Below are positions 9,333-16,747 of a DNA stretch of 64,000 bases, piece after piece. Made by a program: the position numbers and the translations under genes. Origin of the DNA: Salininema proteolyticum (lineage in GTDB: Bacteria > Actinomycetota > Actinomycetes > Mycobacteriales > Micromonosporaceae). The notes under the pieces were generated by a model. That model saw nothing but the letters and a program-made list of their open reading frames with translations, was not told the origin of the DNA and ran no database searches. Numbering within the stretch: the stretch's first letter is position 1; the number at the start of each line of letters is the position of its first letter. The DNA is taken from positions 3,844,001-3,908,000 of the forward strand of contig NZ_JBHUNX010000001.1 in assembly GCF_042685645.1 (NCBI RefSeq), read 5' to 3'.

Positions 9333-10550
9333 TTAAACCTGGGCCGGCTGGACGGTGGCCCGCACCTCCGCCAGCGCGATCCTGGTGCCCTGCGGCCCGG
9401 GGGCGGTGGCGGTGACGCTGACGTCGTCGCCGTCGTCGAGGTAGAGGCGGGTCCCCCCGTCGACGAGGAGGGGTTCCTGGCCCGACCAGGTCATCTCCAA
9501 CAGGGAGCCGCACTGCTCGCGGGTCGCTCCGGACACGGCTCCCGAGCCGAAGAGCAGGCCGGCGCGCAGCGGCGCCCCGTTGGAGGTCAGCTGGCTCATC
9601 AGCTGCGGCGGGGTCCAGTAGTTGTCGCCGAACTGGGGCCGCGAGACGACCGTCCCGTTGATGGACACGGCCAGTTCGATGTCGTAGCCGAAGCGGTCGG
9701 ACTCCTTGAGGTGCGGGGCGGCCTGGCCGTCCTGCGCGGGCGCCATGGCCACGGCCGCGTCGAGGGCCTCGATCGGCGTGATCCACGCGCTCATGGAGGT
9801 CGCGAAGCTCTTGGAGTTGAACGGGCCGGTGGCCACGTTGTCCTCGGTGCCGAAGTCGCGGGCGGTCCAGTCGTTGAGCAGGACCGCGCCGAAGACGTTC
9901 TCGGAGAAGGAGTCCGGACCGACCGTCACGCCGGGCTCGGTGGTGCCCCCGACGATGAAGCCGACCTCGGCCTCCAGGTCCAGGGCGATGCTGGGCCCGT
10001 ACTGGACCGTCCCGGTGTGGTCGCGGCGGAAGCCGACCGGGCGCGTGACGTCCATGCCGGAGGGGTAGATCGCCGAGGTGCGCCCGGTGTAACCCTGCGG
10101 CTGGTTCTTCCAGCCGGGCGGCAGGAGGCTGGCGCCCCCGCGGCGCAGGCGGCCCAGGTTCGCCGCGTGGGCCTCGGAGGAGTTGAAGTCCACGAAGTCG
10201 GTCACCACCAGGGGCGCGTGCATGGTCGCCTGGGAGAGCGGGGTCATCCAGTTGACCGCGAACTCCTCGAGCGCGGGCTCGGTGACGGCCTGGTGGATCT
10301 GGGTGCGGACGGCCTGCCATACGGGCTTGCCCATGGAGAGGAAGCGGTTGAGCGCCGGCTCGCGCAGCGCGGTGCAGGAGGGACAGGTCTGGCAGTCGCC
10401 TGAGAGGACGGCCCGGTGCAGGTCGAGGATGCTGTCACCGATCCGCGCCCCGATGCGCGGATTGGGGTCGTCCTGGGTGGAGAAGACTCCGATGGGGAGG
10501 TTGTGCTCGTTGTAGTGGCTTTCGTCGGCGCCGGCGACCCAGCTGCTCAT
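9333..10550 (-). CDS. fahA: Fumarylacetoacetase
   Basis: A 405-residue enzyme of the last step of tyrosine/homogentisate degradation, hydrolysing fumarylacetoacetate to fumarate and acetoacetate. The N-terminal domain has IGVFSTQDDPNPRIGARIGD. The FAH fold follows, with VDFNSSEAHAANLGRL, DLEAEVGFIVGG (metal-ligand acidic cluster) and LLNDWTARDFG. The ATG at 10550 is preceded by AGGAGACGCC. No other homogentisate-pathway genes are in the window. The TPR gene ends 64 bp upstream in the same direction. Confidence 0.9.
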   Translation of the reverse strand: MSSWVAGADESHYNEHNLPIGVFSTQDDPNPRIGARIGDSILDLHRAVLSGDCQTCPSCTALREPALNRFLSMGKPVWQAVRTQIHQAVTEPALEEFAVNWMTPLSQATMHAPLVVTDFVDFNSSEAHAANLGRLRRGGASLLPPGWKNQPQGYTGRTSAIYPSGMDVTRPVGFRRDHTGTVQYGPSIALDLEAEVGFIVGGTTEPGVTVGPDSFSENVFGAVLLNDWTARDFGTEDNVATGPFNSKSFATSMSAWITPIEALDAAVAMAPAQDGQAAPHLKESDRFGYDIELAVSINGTVVSRPQFGDNYWTPPQLMSQLTSNGAPLRAGLLFGSGAVSGATREQCGSLLEMTWSGQEPLLVDGGTRLYLDDGDDVSVTATAPGPQGTRIALAEVRATVQPAQV

Positions 10551-10614
10551 GGCGTCTCCTGTCGATCGTGCTGGCCCGGTGCGGGCCGGCGGCCCGCCCC
10601 GGAGGGACACAGGG

Positions 10615-11439
10615 TTAACGACCGACGGCGGCGGGAGGTAACTCCGAGCGGCGCCGCTTGGCGAAATACCAGCCGATCGCGCAGGCCAGGGCGATTCCGG
10701 CGAAGAGCGCACGCCCGGCGGGCGGCATGGTGAAGCCGATGAGGGTGACGAAGCCGAAGACGCCCGCCGTGCCGAGGAGGAACGACTCCAGCCGCGGCGT
10801 GCCGTAGCGGTAGACCGGCGTGTGCGGGTTCGGGCGGCGGTTGAGGACCGAGGAGGCCTTCCGGGCCTTCTCCTCCTCCCGGCGCACCGTGGCGGGGGTG
10901 ACGGTCTCGGCGTCGAGGTCGCGGGCCGCCTGGCGGGCCCGCCGGGCGAGGTCGTCGAGGTCGAGGCTCTCGGCGATGGAGGCCAGCGCGAGGTGGGTGC
11001 GCGTCTCGTCGGGTGCGAGGCGGACGGCGTCCCACGCGGCGTCGAGGGCCTCCTGGGGGGCCCCGGCGCGGCGCATGATGAGCGCGTAGTGGACGTTGGC
11101 GCTCCAGGAGCCGCGGTCGATCTCGAGCAGGGAGGCGGCGGCCTGACGCGCCTCGTCCTTGCGGCCCAGGTCGGCGAGCGCGTAGGCGCGCACCTGGGCG
11201 GCGCGGGGGTGGAACGGGTCCATGCCGAGGGCGGTCGAGGCGAGCGTGAGGGCCTTGTCGGCGTCGCCCTCGGACAGGGCGATCGTGCCGGCGAGGGCGT
11301 TGGCCCCGGGGTGGAAGGCGTCGACGGCGAGCGCGGCGTCGGCCTCCTCGCCGGCCTCGGGGATGCGGTCGAGGTCGTAGAAGACCTCTCCTCGCTGGAC
11401 GTACTCGTCGGCGCTGCGGCGGGTGTGGTCTTCGTCCAC
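10615..11439 (-). CDS. TPR-repeat protein with C-terminal membrane hairpin
   Basis: A 274-residue protein. From about residue 12 to 170 it is helical with tetratricopeptide-like repeats (A/L/Y periodicity in AADAALAVDAFHP, ALGMDPFHPRAAQVRAYALA and DAVRLAPDETRTHLALA). A charged linker then leads to two hydrophobic segments near residues 220-260 and a basic end (YFAKRRR), so the TPR domain should be cytoplasmic. The GTG at 11439 is chosen because GGAGG lies 8 nt upstream; an ATG further upstream (11532) would add a Pro-rich stretch. Partners are unknown. Confidence 0.72.
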   Translation of the reverse strand: MDEDHTRRSADEYVQRGEVFYDLDRIPEAGEEADAALAVDAFHPGANALAGTIALSEGDADKALTLASTALGMDPFHPRAAQVRAYALADLGRKDEARQAAASLLEIDRGSWSANVHYALIMRRAGAPQEALDAAWDAVRLAPDETRTHLALASIAESLDLDDLARRARQAARDLDAETVTPATVRREEEKARKASSVLNRRPNPHTPVYRYGTPRLESFLLGTAGVFGFVTLIGFTMPPAGRALFAGIALACAIGWYFAKRRRSELPPAAVGR

Positions 11440-11622
11440 TGGGTCGTCCTCCGGTTCGGTGGCTGTCGGGCCGGGGCCGGCCCGTTCCTCCGGTCGCGGT
11501 TTCGGCGGTGCCGGCGTCCTGCCCGGCCTCATCGTCGGTGCGGCCGGGGCGGCGGGTTCCCCCGGTCGGGTGAGCTTTCGGTCCGGGCGCGCCGGCCCGT
11601 CCTCAAATCGTACGGCGTCCGG

Positions 11623-12168
11623 TCAGGCCGGGACGGAGTAGAGCAGCGCCGTGGCCGTGGCCGCGAGGCCCTCTCCGCGCCCGGTGAATCCCAGGCCGTC
11701 GGTGGTGGTGGCCGAAATGCGCACGGGCGCGCCCACGACGGAGGTCATGGCCTTCTCCGCCTCGGCGCGGCGCGGCGCGATCTTGGGACGCTCCCCGATG
11801 ATCTGGACGCTGAGGTTGACGACTCGCCACCTCGTCTCGCCGAGACGGCGGACGGTCTCCCGCAGCAGGGCCTCTCCGGAGGCTCCGGCCCATTCGGGCC
11901 GGGAGGCCCCGAAGTTCGCCCCGAGGTCCCCCAGCCCCGCCGCCGTGAGCATCGCGTCGCAGGCCGCGTGGGCCGCCGCGTCGCCGTCGGAGTGCCCCGC
12001 CAGGCCCGGTGAGGAGGGCCAGTCCAGGCAGGCCAGGCGGCAGGGCGTGTCGGAGTCGAAGCGGTGGACGTCGCTTCCGTGCCCGATCGACAGCGGCGGA
12101 GGAGGGTAGGGGGAAGCCTCGAAGGTGGCCCCGCCTTCTGCGGGCGGAGTCTGGTACGGGTCTGTCAC
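11623..12168 (-). CDS. ispF: 2-C-methyl-D-erythritol 2,4-cyclodiphosphate synthase
   Basis: A 181-residue MEP-pathway enzyme cyclising CDP-ME-2-phosphate with release of CMP. The metal ligands are visible as D33-x-H35 in GSDVHRF and H67 in GHSDGDAAAHAACDA. The TTTDGLGFTGRGEG block near the C-terminus matches the family. It follows carD on the same strand with 22 bp between them. In many actinobacteria ispD sits between carD and ispF; here it does not, and the only IspD-like gene seen is at 1692-2462. Confidence 0.93.
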   Translation of the reverse strand: MTDPYQTPPAEGGATFEASPYPPPPLSIGHGSDVHRFDSDTPCRLACLDWPSSPGLAGHSDGDAAAHAACDAMLTAAGLGDLGANFGASRPEWAGASGEALLRETVRRLGETRWRVVNLSVQIIGERPKIAPRRAEAEKAMTSVVGAPVRISATTTDGLGFTGRGEGLAATATALLYSVPA

Positions 12169-12190
12169 GTCCGGAAAGGTAACAGAACGG

Positions 12191-12688
12191 CTAGTCGATC
12201 GACGCCTCGGAGACGAGGATCTTGTCGAGGACGACTTCCGCGTTGGTCTTGTCGCAGTGCTCGGCGAGCGCGATCTCGCCGACGAGGATGTCGCGGGCCT
12301 TGGAGAGCATGCGCTTCTCGCCCGCCGACAGGCCGCGGTCGTTCTCCCGCCGCCACAGGTCGCGGACCACCTCGGCGATCTTCACCGGGGAGCCGGAGGC
12401 CACCTTCTCGACATTGGCCTTGTACCTCCGCGACCAGTTGGAGGGTTCTTCCGTGTAGGGCGCCTTGAGCACGTCGAAGACCTCGGTGAGGCCCTCGGTG
12501 CCGACGACTTCGCGGACACCGACCATTTCGACGTTCTTGGCGGGCACCTTGACCGTCAGGTCGCCCTGTTCGACTCGGAGGACCAGATATTCCTGTTGTA
12601 CTCCCTTGATGACCTTCGTCTCGACCGCTTCGATGAGCGCCGCCCCGTGATGGGGGTAGACAACGGTTTCACCAACACTAAAACCCAT
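12191..12688 (-). CDS. carD: CarD-family RNA polymerase-binding transcription regulator
   Basis: A 165-residue CarD protein that binds the RNA polymerase beta subunit and stabilises open complexes, mainly at rRNA and other housekeeping promoters. The RNAP-interaction domain (MGFSVGETVVYPHHG through VKVPAKNVEMVGVR) is followed by the helical DNA-binding domain with NWSRRYKANVEKVASG and LSAGEKRMLSKARDILVGE. The ATG at 12688 gives the canonical MGFSVGETVVYPHHG N-terminus; an upstream ATG adds 19 unrelated residues. First gene of a carD-ispF pair. Confidence 0.95.
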   Translation of the reverse strand: MGFSVGETVVYPHHGAALIEAVETKVIKGVQQEYLVLRVEQGDLTVKVPAKNVEMVGVREVVGTEGLTEVFDVLKAPYTEEPSNWSRRYKANVEKVASGSPVKIAEVVRDLWRRENDRGLSAGEKRMLSKARDILVGEIALAEHCDKTNAEVVLDKILVSEASID

Positions 12689-13046
12689 AGGATCGAAACC
12701 CCTTTCAGCGCAGCAACGGCCCTCGCCGGACTTGCACCCGGGCACAGAGCCCGGATCGCGCGCCGACGCGCGTCCCTTGAAAACGAGGGAGCCGGAGGAA
12801 GCGATGCTGCCATTTCGCTGTGTCTAGCCTAACACGGGACCGGAGCCGACCTGGAACGCCGATGAAAACGAACCCCCAGATCAAAACGCATGTGATCGAT
12901 TACTCTGAGACAGGTGTGCATGTCTCGCGAGGCCCTCCCCGCGTCCTGTAGTGGCCGCCACGCCATTCGGGGCACGTCGGTAAACCCCGCCGCACCGCGT
13001 CCTTTACGCTACCCGTAGTGCCTAGATTTCCAAGGAGGAACCGACG
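12689..13046. other. 358-bp divergent control region between carD and the lipoprotein gene
   Basis: No gene is seen. It must contain the carD leader/promoter on the minus strand and the lipoprotein promoter on the plus strand. A small hairpin (CCGGGC-ACAGA-GCCCGG, 12738-12754) lies in the carD leader. The last 20 bp hold CAAGGAGGAA, the ribosome binding site for the GTG at 13047. Confidence 0.5.
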
Positions 13047-13937
13047 GTGGCAACCCGAACATCCAAACGCCGTCTCGCGAAGCGGACGGCCGCGCTCGCC
13101 ATCGCCGCCGCTGCCAGCCTCGGGCTGACCGCGTGCGGTACCAGCCTGGGCGCCCAGACTGAAGAGAAGCAGACGGCGATCGCCGGGGTCAACGCCGAGG
13201 CGGGTCCCGTCTCTCTCCGCGACCTCCAGGTCGAATTCATCTCCCCCGGGGGCTACGCCGAGGGCGACAGCGCTCCCCTGCGCGTGTGGTTCTCCAGCGG
13301 CCCCAACTCCGAGTCCACTCTGATCGACGCCGAGGTGGACCCCGAGGTCGCCGAGAAGATCACGTTCGTCTCGTCGGAGGCGCACGAGTCGGCCGGCTCC
13401 GAGGAGCAGGCCGAGGACACCTCCGAGGACGAGGCTCCGCAGGAGGAGGGCACTGAGGGCGACACCGCCGAAGGTGCCGAAGGCGAGAACGCCGAGGGCG
13501 ACACCGCCCAGGACGAGACCGCCGAAGACGGCGAGCAGGGCTCCGCCGACGAGTCTCAAGAGAGCGGGGAGACGGACGAGTCCGCCTCCGACGCCGACGA
13601 GACCGGGCAGACGGAACAGGCCGGCGAGACCGAGCAGGCCGCGTCCGGTTCGGACTCGATCGAGGTGACCGTCGCCGCGCGCGACTACGTCCGCCTGGAC
13701 GTCAACTCCCTCGGCCAGGAGAAGTCCCCCGGCTACCTCCAGCTCGAGGGCCTGAAGGCTCCCCTGGCCTCCGGCCAGCACATCGACATCACCTTCACCT
13801 TCGACGTCGTCACGATCGACGAGAAGGGCGACAAGGTCGAGACCCAGGAGAAGGTCGAGGTGACGCTCCCGGTGGGCCAGCCCATGGAGCAGCACGAGAC
13901 CGAAGAGGTCGACACGCCCGGCATGGGCGCGCACTAA
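13047..13937 (+). CDS. Acidic lipoprotein, hypothetical (possibly PCuAC/DUF461-like)
   Basis: A 296-residue exported lipoprotein. The N-terminus is basic (TRTSKRRLAKR), followed by a hydrophobic core and the lipobox LTAC with the lipidated Cys near residue 30. Two beta-rich segments (about 50-110 and 200-290) flank an extremely acidic, low-complexity stretch of about 90 residues rich in Glu, Asp, Ser, Thr and Gly, with repeated EGD/TAE words. The flanks could form one Ig-like or copper-chaperone-like domain interrupted by the acidic insert. I know of similar lipoproteins next to carD in actinobacteria, so that context is not unusual. Start is GTG with AGGAGG upstream. No function is claimed. 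Confidence 0.7.
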   Translation: MATRTSKRRLAKRTAALAIAAAASLGLTACGTSLGAQTEEKQTAIAGVNAEAGPVSLRDLQVEFISPGGYAEGDSAPLRVWFSSGPNSESTLIDAEVDPEVAEKITFVSSEAHESAGSEEQAEDTSEDEAPQEEGTEGDTAEGAEGENAEGDTAQDETAEDGEQGSADESQESGETDESASDADETGQTEQAGETEQAASGSDSIEVTVAARDYVRLDVNSLGQEKSPGYLQLEGLKAPLASGQHIDITFTFDVVTIDEKGDKVETQEKVEVTLPVGQPMEQHETEEVDTPGMGAH

Positions 13938-14000
13938 GACTCGGCGAAACGTCTCCGAGCTGCCTTCGGGCCGCCTCGGAGACCCCGCGTTCGAAGAACG

Positions 14001-14050
14001 CGCACGGAAGAAGGGGGCTCCCTCGCGAGGGAGCCCCCTTCTTCCGTGCG
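14001..14050. terminator. Perfect 50-bp palindrome, likely bidirectional terminator
   Basis: Two 25-bp arms meet at 14025/14026 with no mismatch (left arm begins CGCACGGAAGAAGGGGGCTC). It lies between the lipoprotein gene and the convergent exonuclease gene. There is no T-tract, but the stem is very stable in either RNA. Confidence 0.8.
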
Positions 14051-14159
14051 CTGGCCGATGCCACCGCCGGGCCTCCGAGGCCGCGCGTCAGCGCCCCGCG
14101 CTTCTTCCGAGCGTCCGGAACCACCGCGCGGACCCACGGGTCCGCCCCGTTCCCGGACG

Positions 14160-14855
14160 CTACAGGGCCAGCGGCCACCGGGTGTCGATCTGCGCCTCGC
14201 GCCCCTGCGAGCGCAGCCACGCCTCGAAGCGCTCCTTGTCCTTCCGGTACCAGTCCCTCTGGCGCTCGCAGAGGTCCTCCGGGCTGAGGTCCGCCAGGTC
14301 GGCGAATCGCTCGCCTATGATCCGCGCCAGCTCCACCGAGCACTTGGCGTCGGCGAGCGCGGCGTGGGCGTCGGAGAGCCGGACGCCGTAGTGCGAGGCG
14401 ACCATTCCCAGTTTGCGCTTGCCCTTGCGGTAGCGGTCCATCTGCTTGTCGAGCACGAGCGGGTCGACGACCAGGAGGTTCGCGAAGTCCACCGGCGGGA
14501 TCCCGTGGCGCTCCAGCTCGTAGTGCAGGAGTGTGAGGTCGAAGGGGGCGTTGTAGACGACCACGGGGATCCGCTCGTCGACCGCCTTCCGGAGGCTGTC
14601 GGCGATCTCGGCGAGGGCCTCGGGGGAGGCGGTCCCCTCGGTGCGGACCTTCTCGTCGGTGATGCCGTGGATCGCGACCGCGGCCGGGTCGATGGACACC
14701 CCGGGGTCGATCAGCCAGGTGCGGTCCTCCTCGGCCGTGGTGACGGCGGCCTGGACGATCCTGTCCTCGCGGGGGACCACGCCGGTGGTCTCGGTGTCGA
14801 AGCCCATGAGCGGTCCGGCGTACCACGCCTTGGACGCGATGCTGTTGTCTGCCAT
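14160..14855 (-). CDS. DnaQ-like 3'-5' exonuclease
   Basis: A 231-residue DEDDh exonuclease related to the DNA polymerase III epsilon subunit. Exo I is GFDTETTG (catalytic D and E), Exo II is VVYNAPFDLTLL, and Exo III is HAALADAKCSVELARI with the catalytic His and Asp. The C-terminal 50 residues are charged and helical. The ATG at 14855 is preferred to an upstream ATG at 14936 because the added residues look like leader sequence. It may act in proofreading or repair; stand-alone DnaQ-like proteins are common in actinobacteria. It is divergent from the AGCS transporter. Confidence 0.88.
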   Translation of the reverse strand: MADNSIASKAWYAGPLMGFDTETTGVVPREDRIVQAAVTTAEEDRTWLIDPGVSIDPAAVAIHGITDEKVRTEGTASPEALAEIADSLRKAVDERIPVVVYNAPFDLTLLHYELERHGIPPVDFANLLVVDPLVLDKQMDRYRKGKRKLGMVASHYGVRLSDAHAALADAKCSVELARIIGERFADLADLSPEDLCERQRDWYRKDKERFEAWLRSQGREAQIDTRWPLAL

Positions 14856-15173
14856 GTCCTCGACTCTAACGCCGGGGTCCGTCACGGGCCCGGCGCCGGC
14901 CCGCGGGTGTCGGGCGGTGCCTACCGGATCCGGCACCGGTCGCGCACGGTGACCGGCCCTTCGCCACTCGCGGATGTCCGAAAAGTCATTCCGCGCGGGC
15001 CCCTTGATTACGCCGGTGGCGCCGCTAATATGATGGGTACCACTTTTTTGGTGCGATGAGTGTCGAGGCTGATATTAACGGCGAGTTCGTGCGGCCTAAA
15101 CGCCATCATTTCGCTTGTGCCCGAATGCGATGGACGCCCGACCGGCGCCCGTCCGAACCACCCCAGGAGAGTT
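14856..15173. other. 318-bp divergent control region, exonuclease / AGCS transporter
   Basis: No coding region is supported. A locally AT-richer part (15025-15115) contains AATATGATGGGTACC and TGATATTAACGG, plausible promoter sequence, but no clean -35/-10 pair could be assigned. I looked for a glycine riboswitch because AGCS genes are often so controlled and saw none of its conserved sequence. CCAGGAGAG lies just before the GTG at 15174. Confidence 0.4.
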
Positions 15174-16682
15174 GTGGATTTTCTAGACCGAATCGGATCC
15201 AACGTGGAGGAATGGGTCAATAACGCCACCGAGCCCATCGCCGGCCTCGTGGGGTCCGCCAGCGAGTTCGTGTGGGGACCGTTCCTGCTCGTCCCGCTCC
15301 TGTTCCTCGTCGGGGCGTACCTGACCTCTGTACTCGGCGGAATCCAGTTCCGCCGCCTGTTCTACGGCCTGTGGCTGGCCTTCTTCAAGCGCCACGAGAG
15401 CTCGAAGACCGAAGGCGACATCAGCCACTACCAGGCCCTCTCGGTCGCGCTGGCCGCCACGGTCGGCGTCGGCAACATCGCCGGCGTCGCCACCGCGCTC
15501 ACGCTCGGCGGCCCCGGCGCCCTGTTCTGGATGTGGATCACCGGCCTCCTCGGCATGGCCACCAAGTACTCCGAGGCCCTCCTCGGCGTCAAGTACCGCG
15601 TCTCCAACGCCGCCGGCGAGAAGTCCGGCGGACCGCAGCAGTACCTGACCCGGGGCATGCGCGACCTCACGTACATGGGCGAGAGCACCAAGAAGCGCCT
15701 CGGCTCCATCCTCGGCATCTCCTTCGCCGGCTTCGCCGTGGTCGCCTCCTTCGGCATCGGCAACGCCACCCAGGCCAACGCGGTCGCCGAGACCGTCACC
15801 GGCCACTGGGAGGGCATCGCCCCCTCCACCGTCGGCGTCGTGCTCATGATCGTCGCCGGCCTGGTCATCCTCGGCGGCATCAAGTGGATCGGGCGCATCA
15901 CCTCGCTGTTCGTGCCCGCCATGATCGTGCTGTACATCGGCGGCACCCTGACGGTCCTGGTCCTCAACGTCGACCAGCTCGGCGGGGCCCTCGGCGACGT
16001 CTTCCGCAGCGCCTTCTCCACCTCGTCCGCCGTCGGAGGCTTCGCCGGCGTGGGCATCATGATGGCCATCCGCTACGGCGTGGCGCGCGGCATCTTCTCC
16101 AACGAGTCCGGGCTGGGAACCGGCGGCATCGCCGCGGCCTCCGCCAAGACCGACGCCCCCGCCCGGCAGGCGACCGTCTCGATGACGCAGACGTTCATCG
16201 ACACCATCATCGTCGTCAGCCTCACCGGCCTGACCATCCTCGTCTCCGGCGTCTTCGGCGACACCGCCGAGAACGCCGACGGGGAGCAGGAGCTGATCTC
16301 GGGCGCCGAACTCACCCGCAACGCCTTCGAGGCCACCCTCGGCACCACCGGCAGCCTCCTGGTCACCGTCGCCGTCGCCATGTTCGCCATGTCGACCATC
16401 TTCGGCTGGGCCTACTACGGAGAGAAGTGCCTGGAGCGCTTCACCTCCGGCGACCACGTCAAACTCGTCTACCGGACGGCGTTCACCATCATGGTGTTCA
16501 TCGGCTGCGTCGCGAACCTGTCCACCATCTGGGCCATCTCGGACGTCTTCAACGGCCTCATGGCCCTGCCCAACCTGATCGGCCTGCTCCTGCTGAGCCC
16601 GATCATCGCCAAGGAGACCAAGCAGTTCTTCTCCCGGCCCGACTGGCGTCTGCTGCCCACCGACGCCGCCGCGCCGAAGTAG
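15174..16682 (+). CDS. Alanine/glycine:cation symporter (AGCS family)
   Basis: A 502-residue polytopic sodium or proton:amino-acid symporter in the cytoplasmic membrane. The family blocks are clear: ALSVALAATVGVGNIAGVATA near 90-110, GGPGALFWMWITGLLGMATKY, GGPQQYLTRG, and FSNESGLGTGGIAAASAK near 310-327. About eleven hydrophobic segments follow the AGCS order. The GTG at 15174 has AGGAG 5 nt upstream and gives MDFLDRIGS; an ATG at 15060 would add 38 polar residues. It likely imports D/L-alanine or glycine, but substrate is not read from sequence. Confidence 0.9.
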   Translation: MDFLDRIGSNVEEWVNNATEPIAGLVGSASEFVWGPFLLVPLLFLVGAYLTSVLGGIQFRRLFYGLWLAFFKRHESSKTEGDISHYQALSVALAATVGVGNIAGVATALTLGGPGALFWMWITGLLGMATKYSEALLGVKYRVSNAAGEKSGGPQQYLTRGMRDLTYMGESTKKRLGSILGISFAGFAVVASFGIGNATQANAVAETVTGHWEGIAPSTVGVVLMIVAGLVILGGIKWIGRITSLFVPAMIVLYIGGTLTVLVLNVDQLGGALGDVFRSAFSTSSAVGGFAGVGIMMAIRYGVARGIFSNESGLGTGGIAAASAKTDAPARQATVSMTQTFIDTIIVVSLTGLTILVSGVFGDTAENADGEQELISGAELTRNAFEATLGTTGSLLVTVAVAMFAMSTIFGWAYYGEKCLERFTSGDHVKLVYRTAFTIMVFIGCVANLSTIWAISDVFNGLMALPNLIGLLLLSPIIAKETKQFFSRPDWRLLPTDAAAPK

Positions 16683-16705
16683 GCATTCTCCCTCTGTGAA
16701 AAAAG

Positions 16706-16735
16706 GGGCCCGCCGGCGATGTCGCCGGCGGGCCC
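16706..16735. terminator. GC-rich hairpin between AGCS transporter and RecD2
   Basis: A perfect 14-bp stem with a 2-nt loop (left arm GGGCCCGCCGGCGA). The A-run before it (16699-16704) would be a T-run only for minus-strand transcripts, so on the plus strand it may act weakly or protect the 3' end of the transporter mRNA. Confidence 0.6.
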
Positions 16736-16747
16736 TAAACTCTTCCC

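Noticed and set aside
14856..15173. Glycine riboswitch before the AGCS transporter
   Set aside because: None of the conserved aptamer sequence or paired segments was visible.
16706..16735. Strong plus-strand intrinsic terminator
   Set aside because: No T-run follows on the plus strand; kept only as a hairpin of uncertain orientation.
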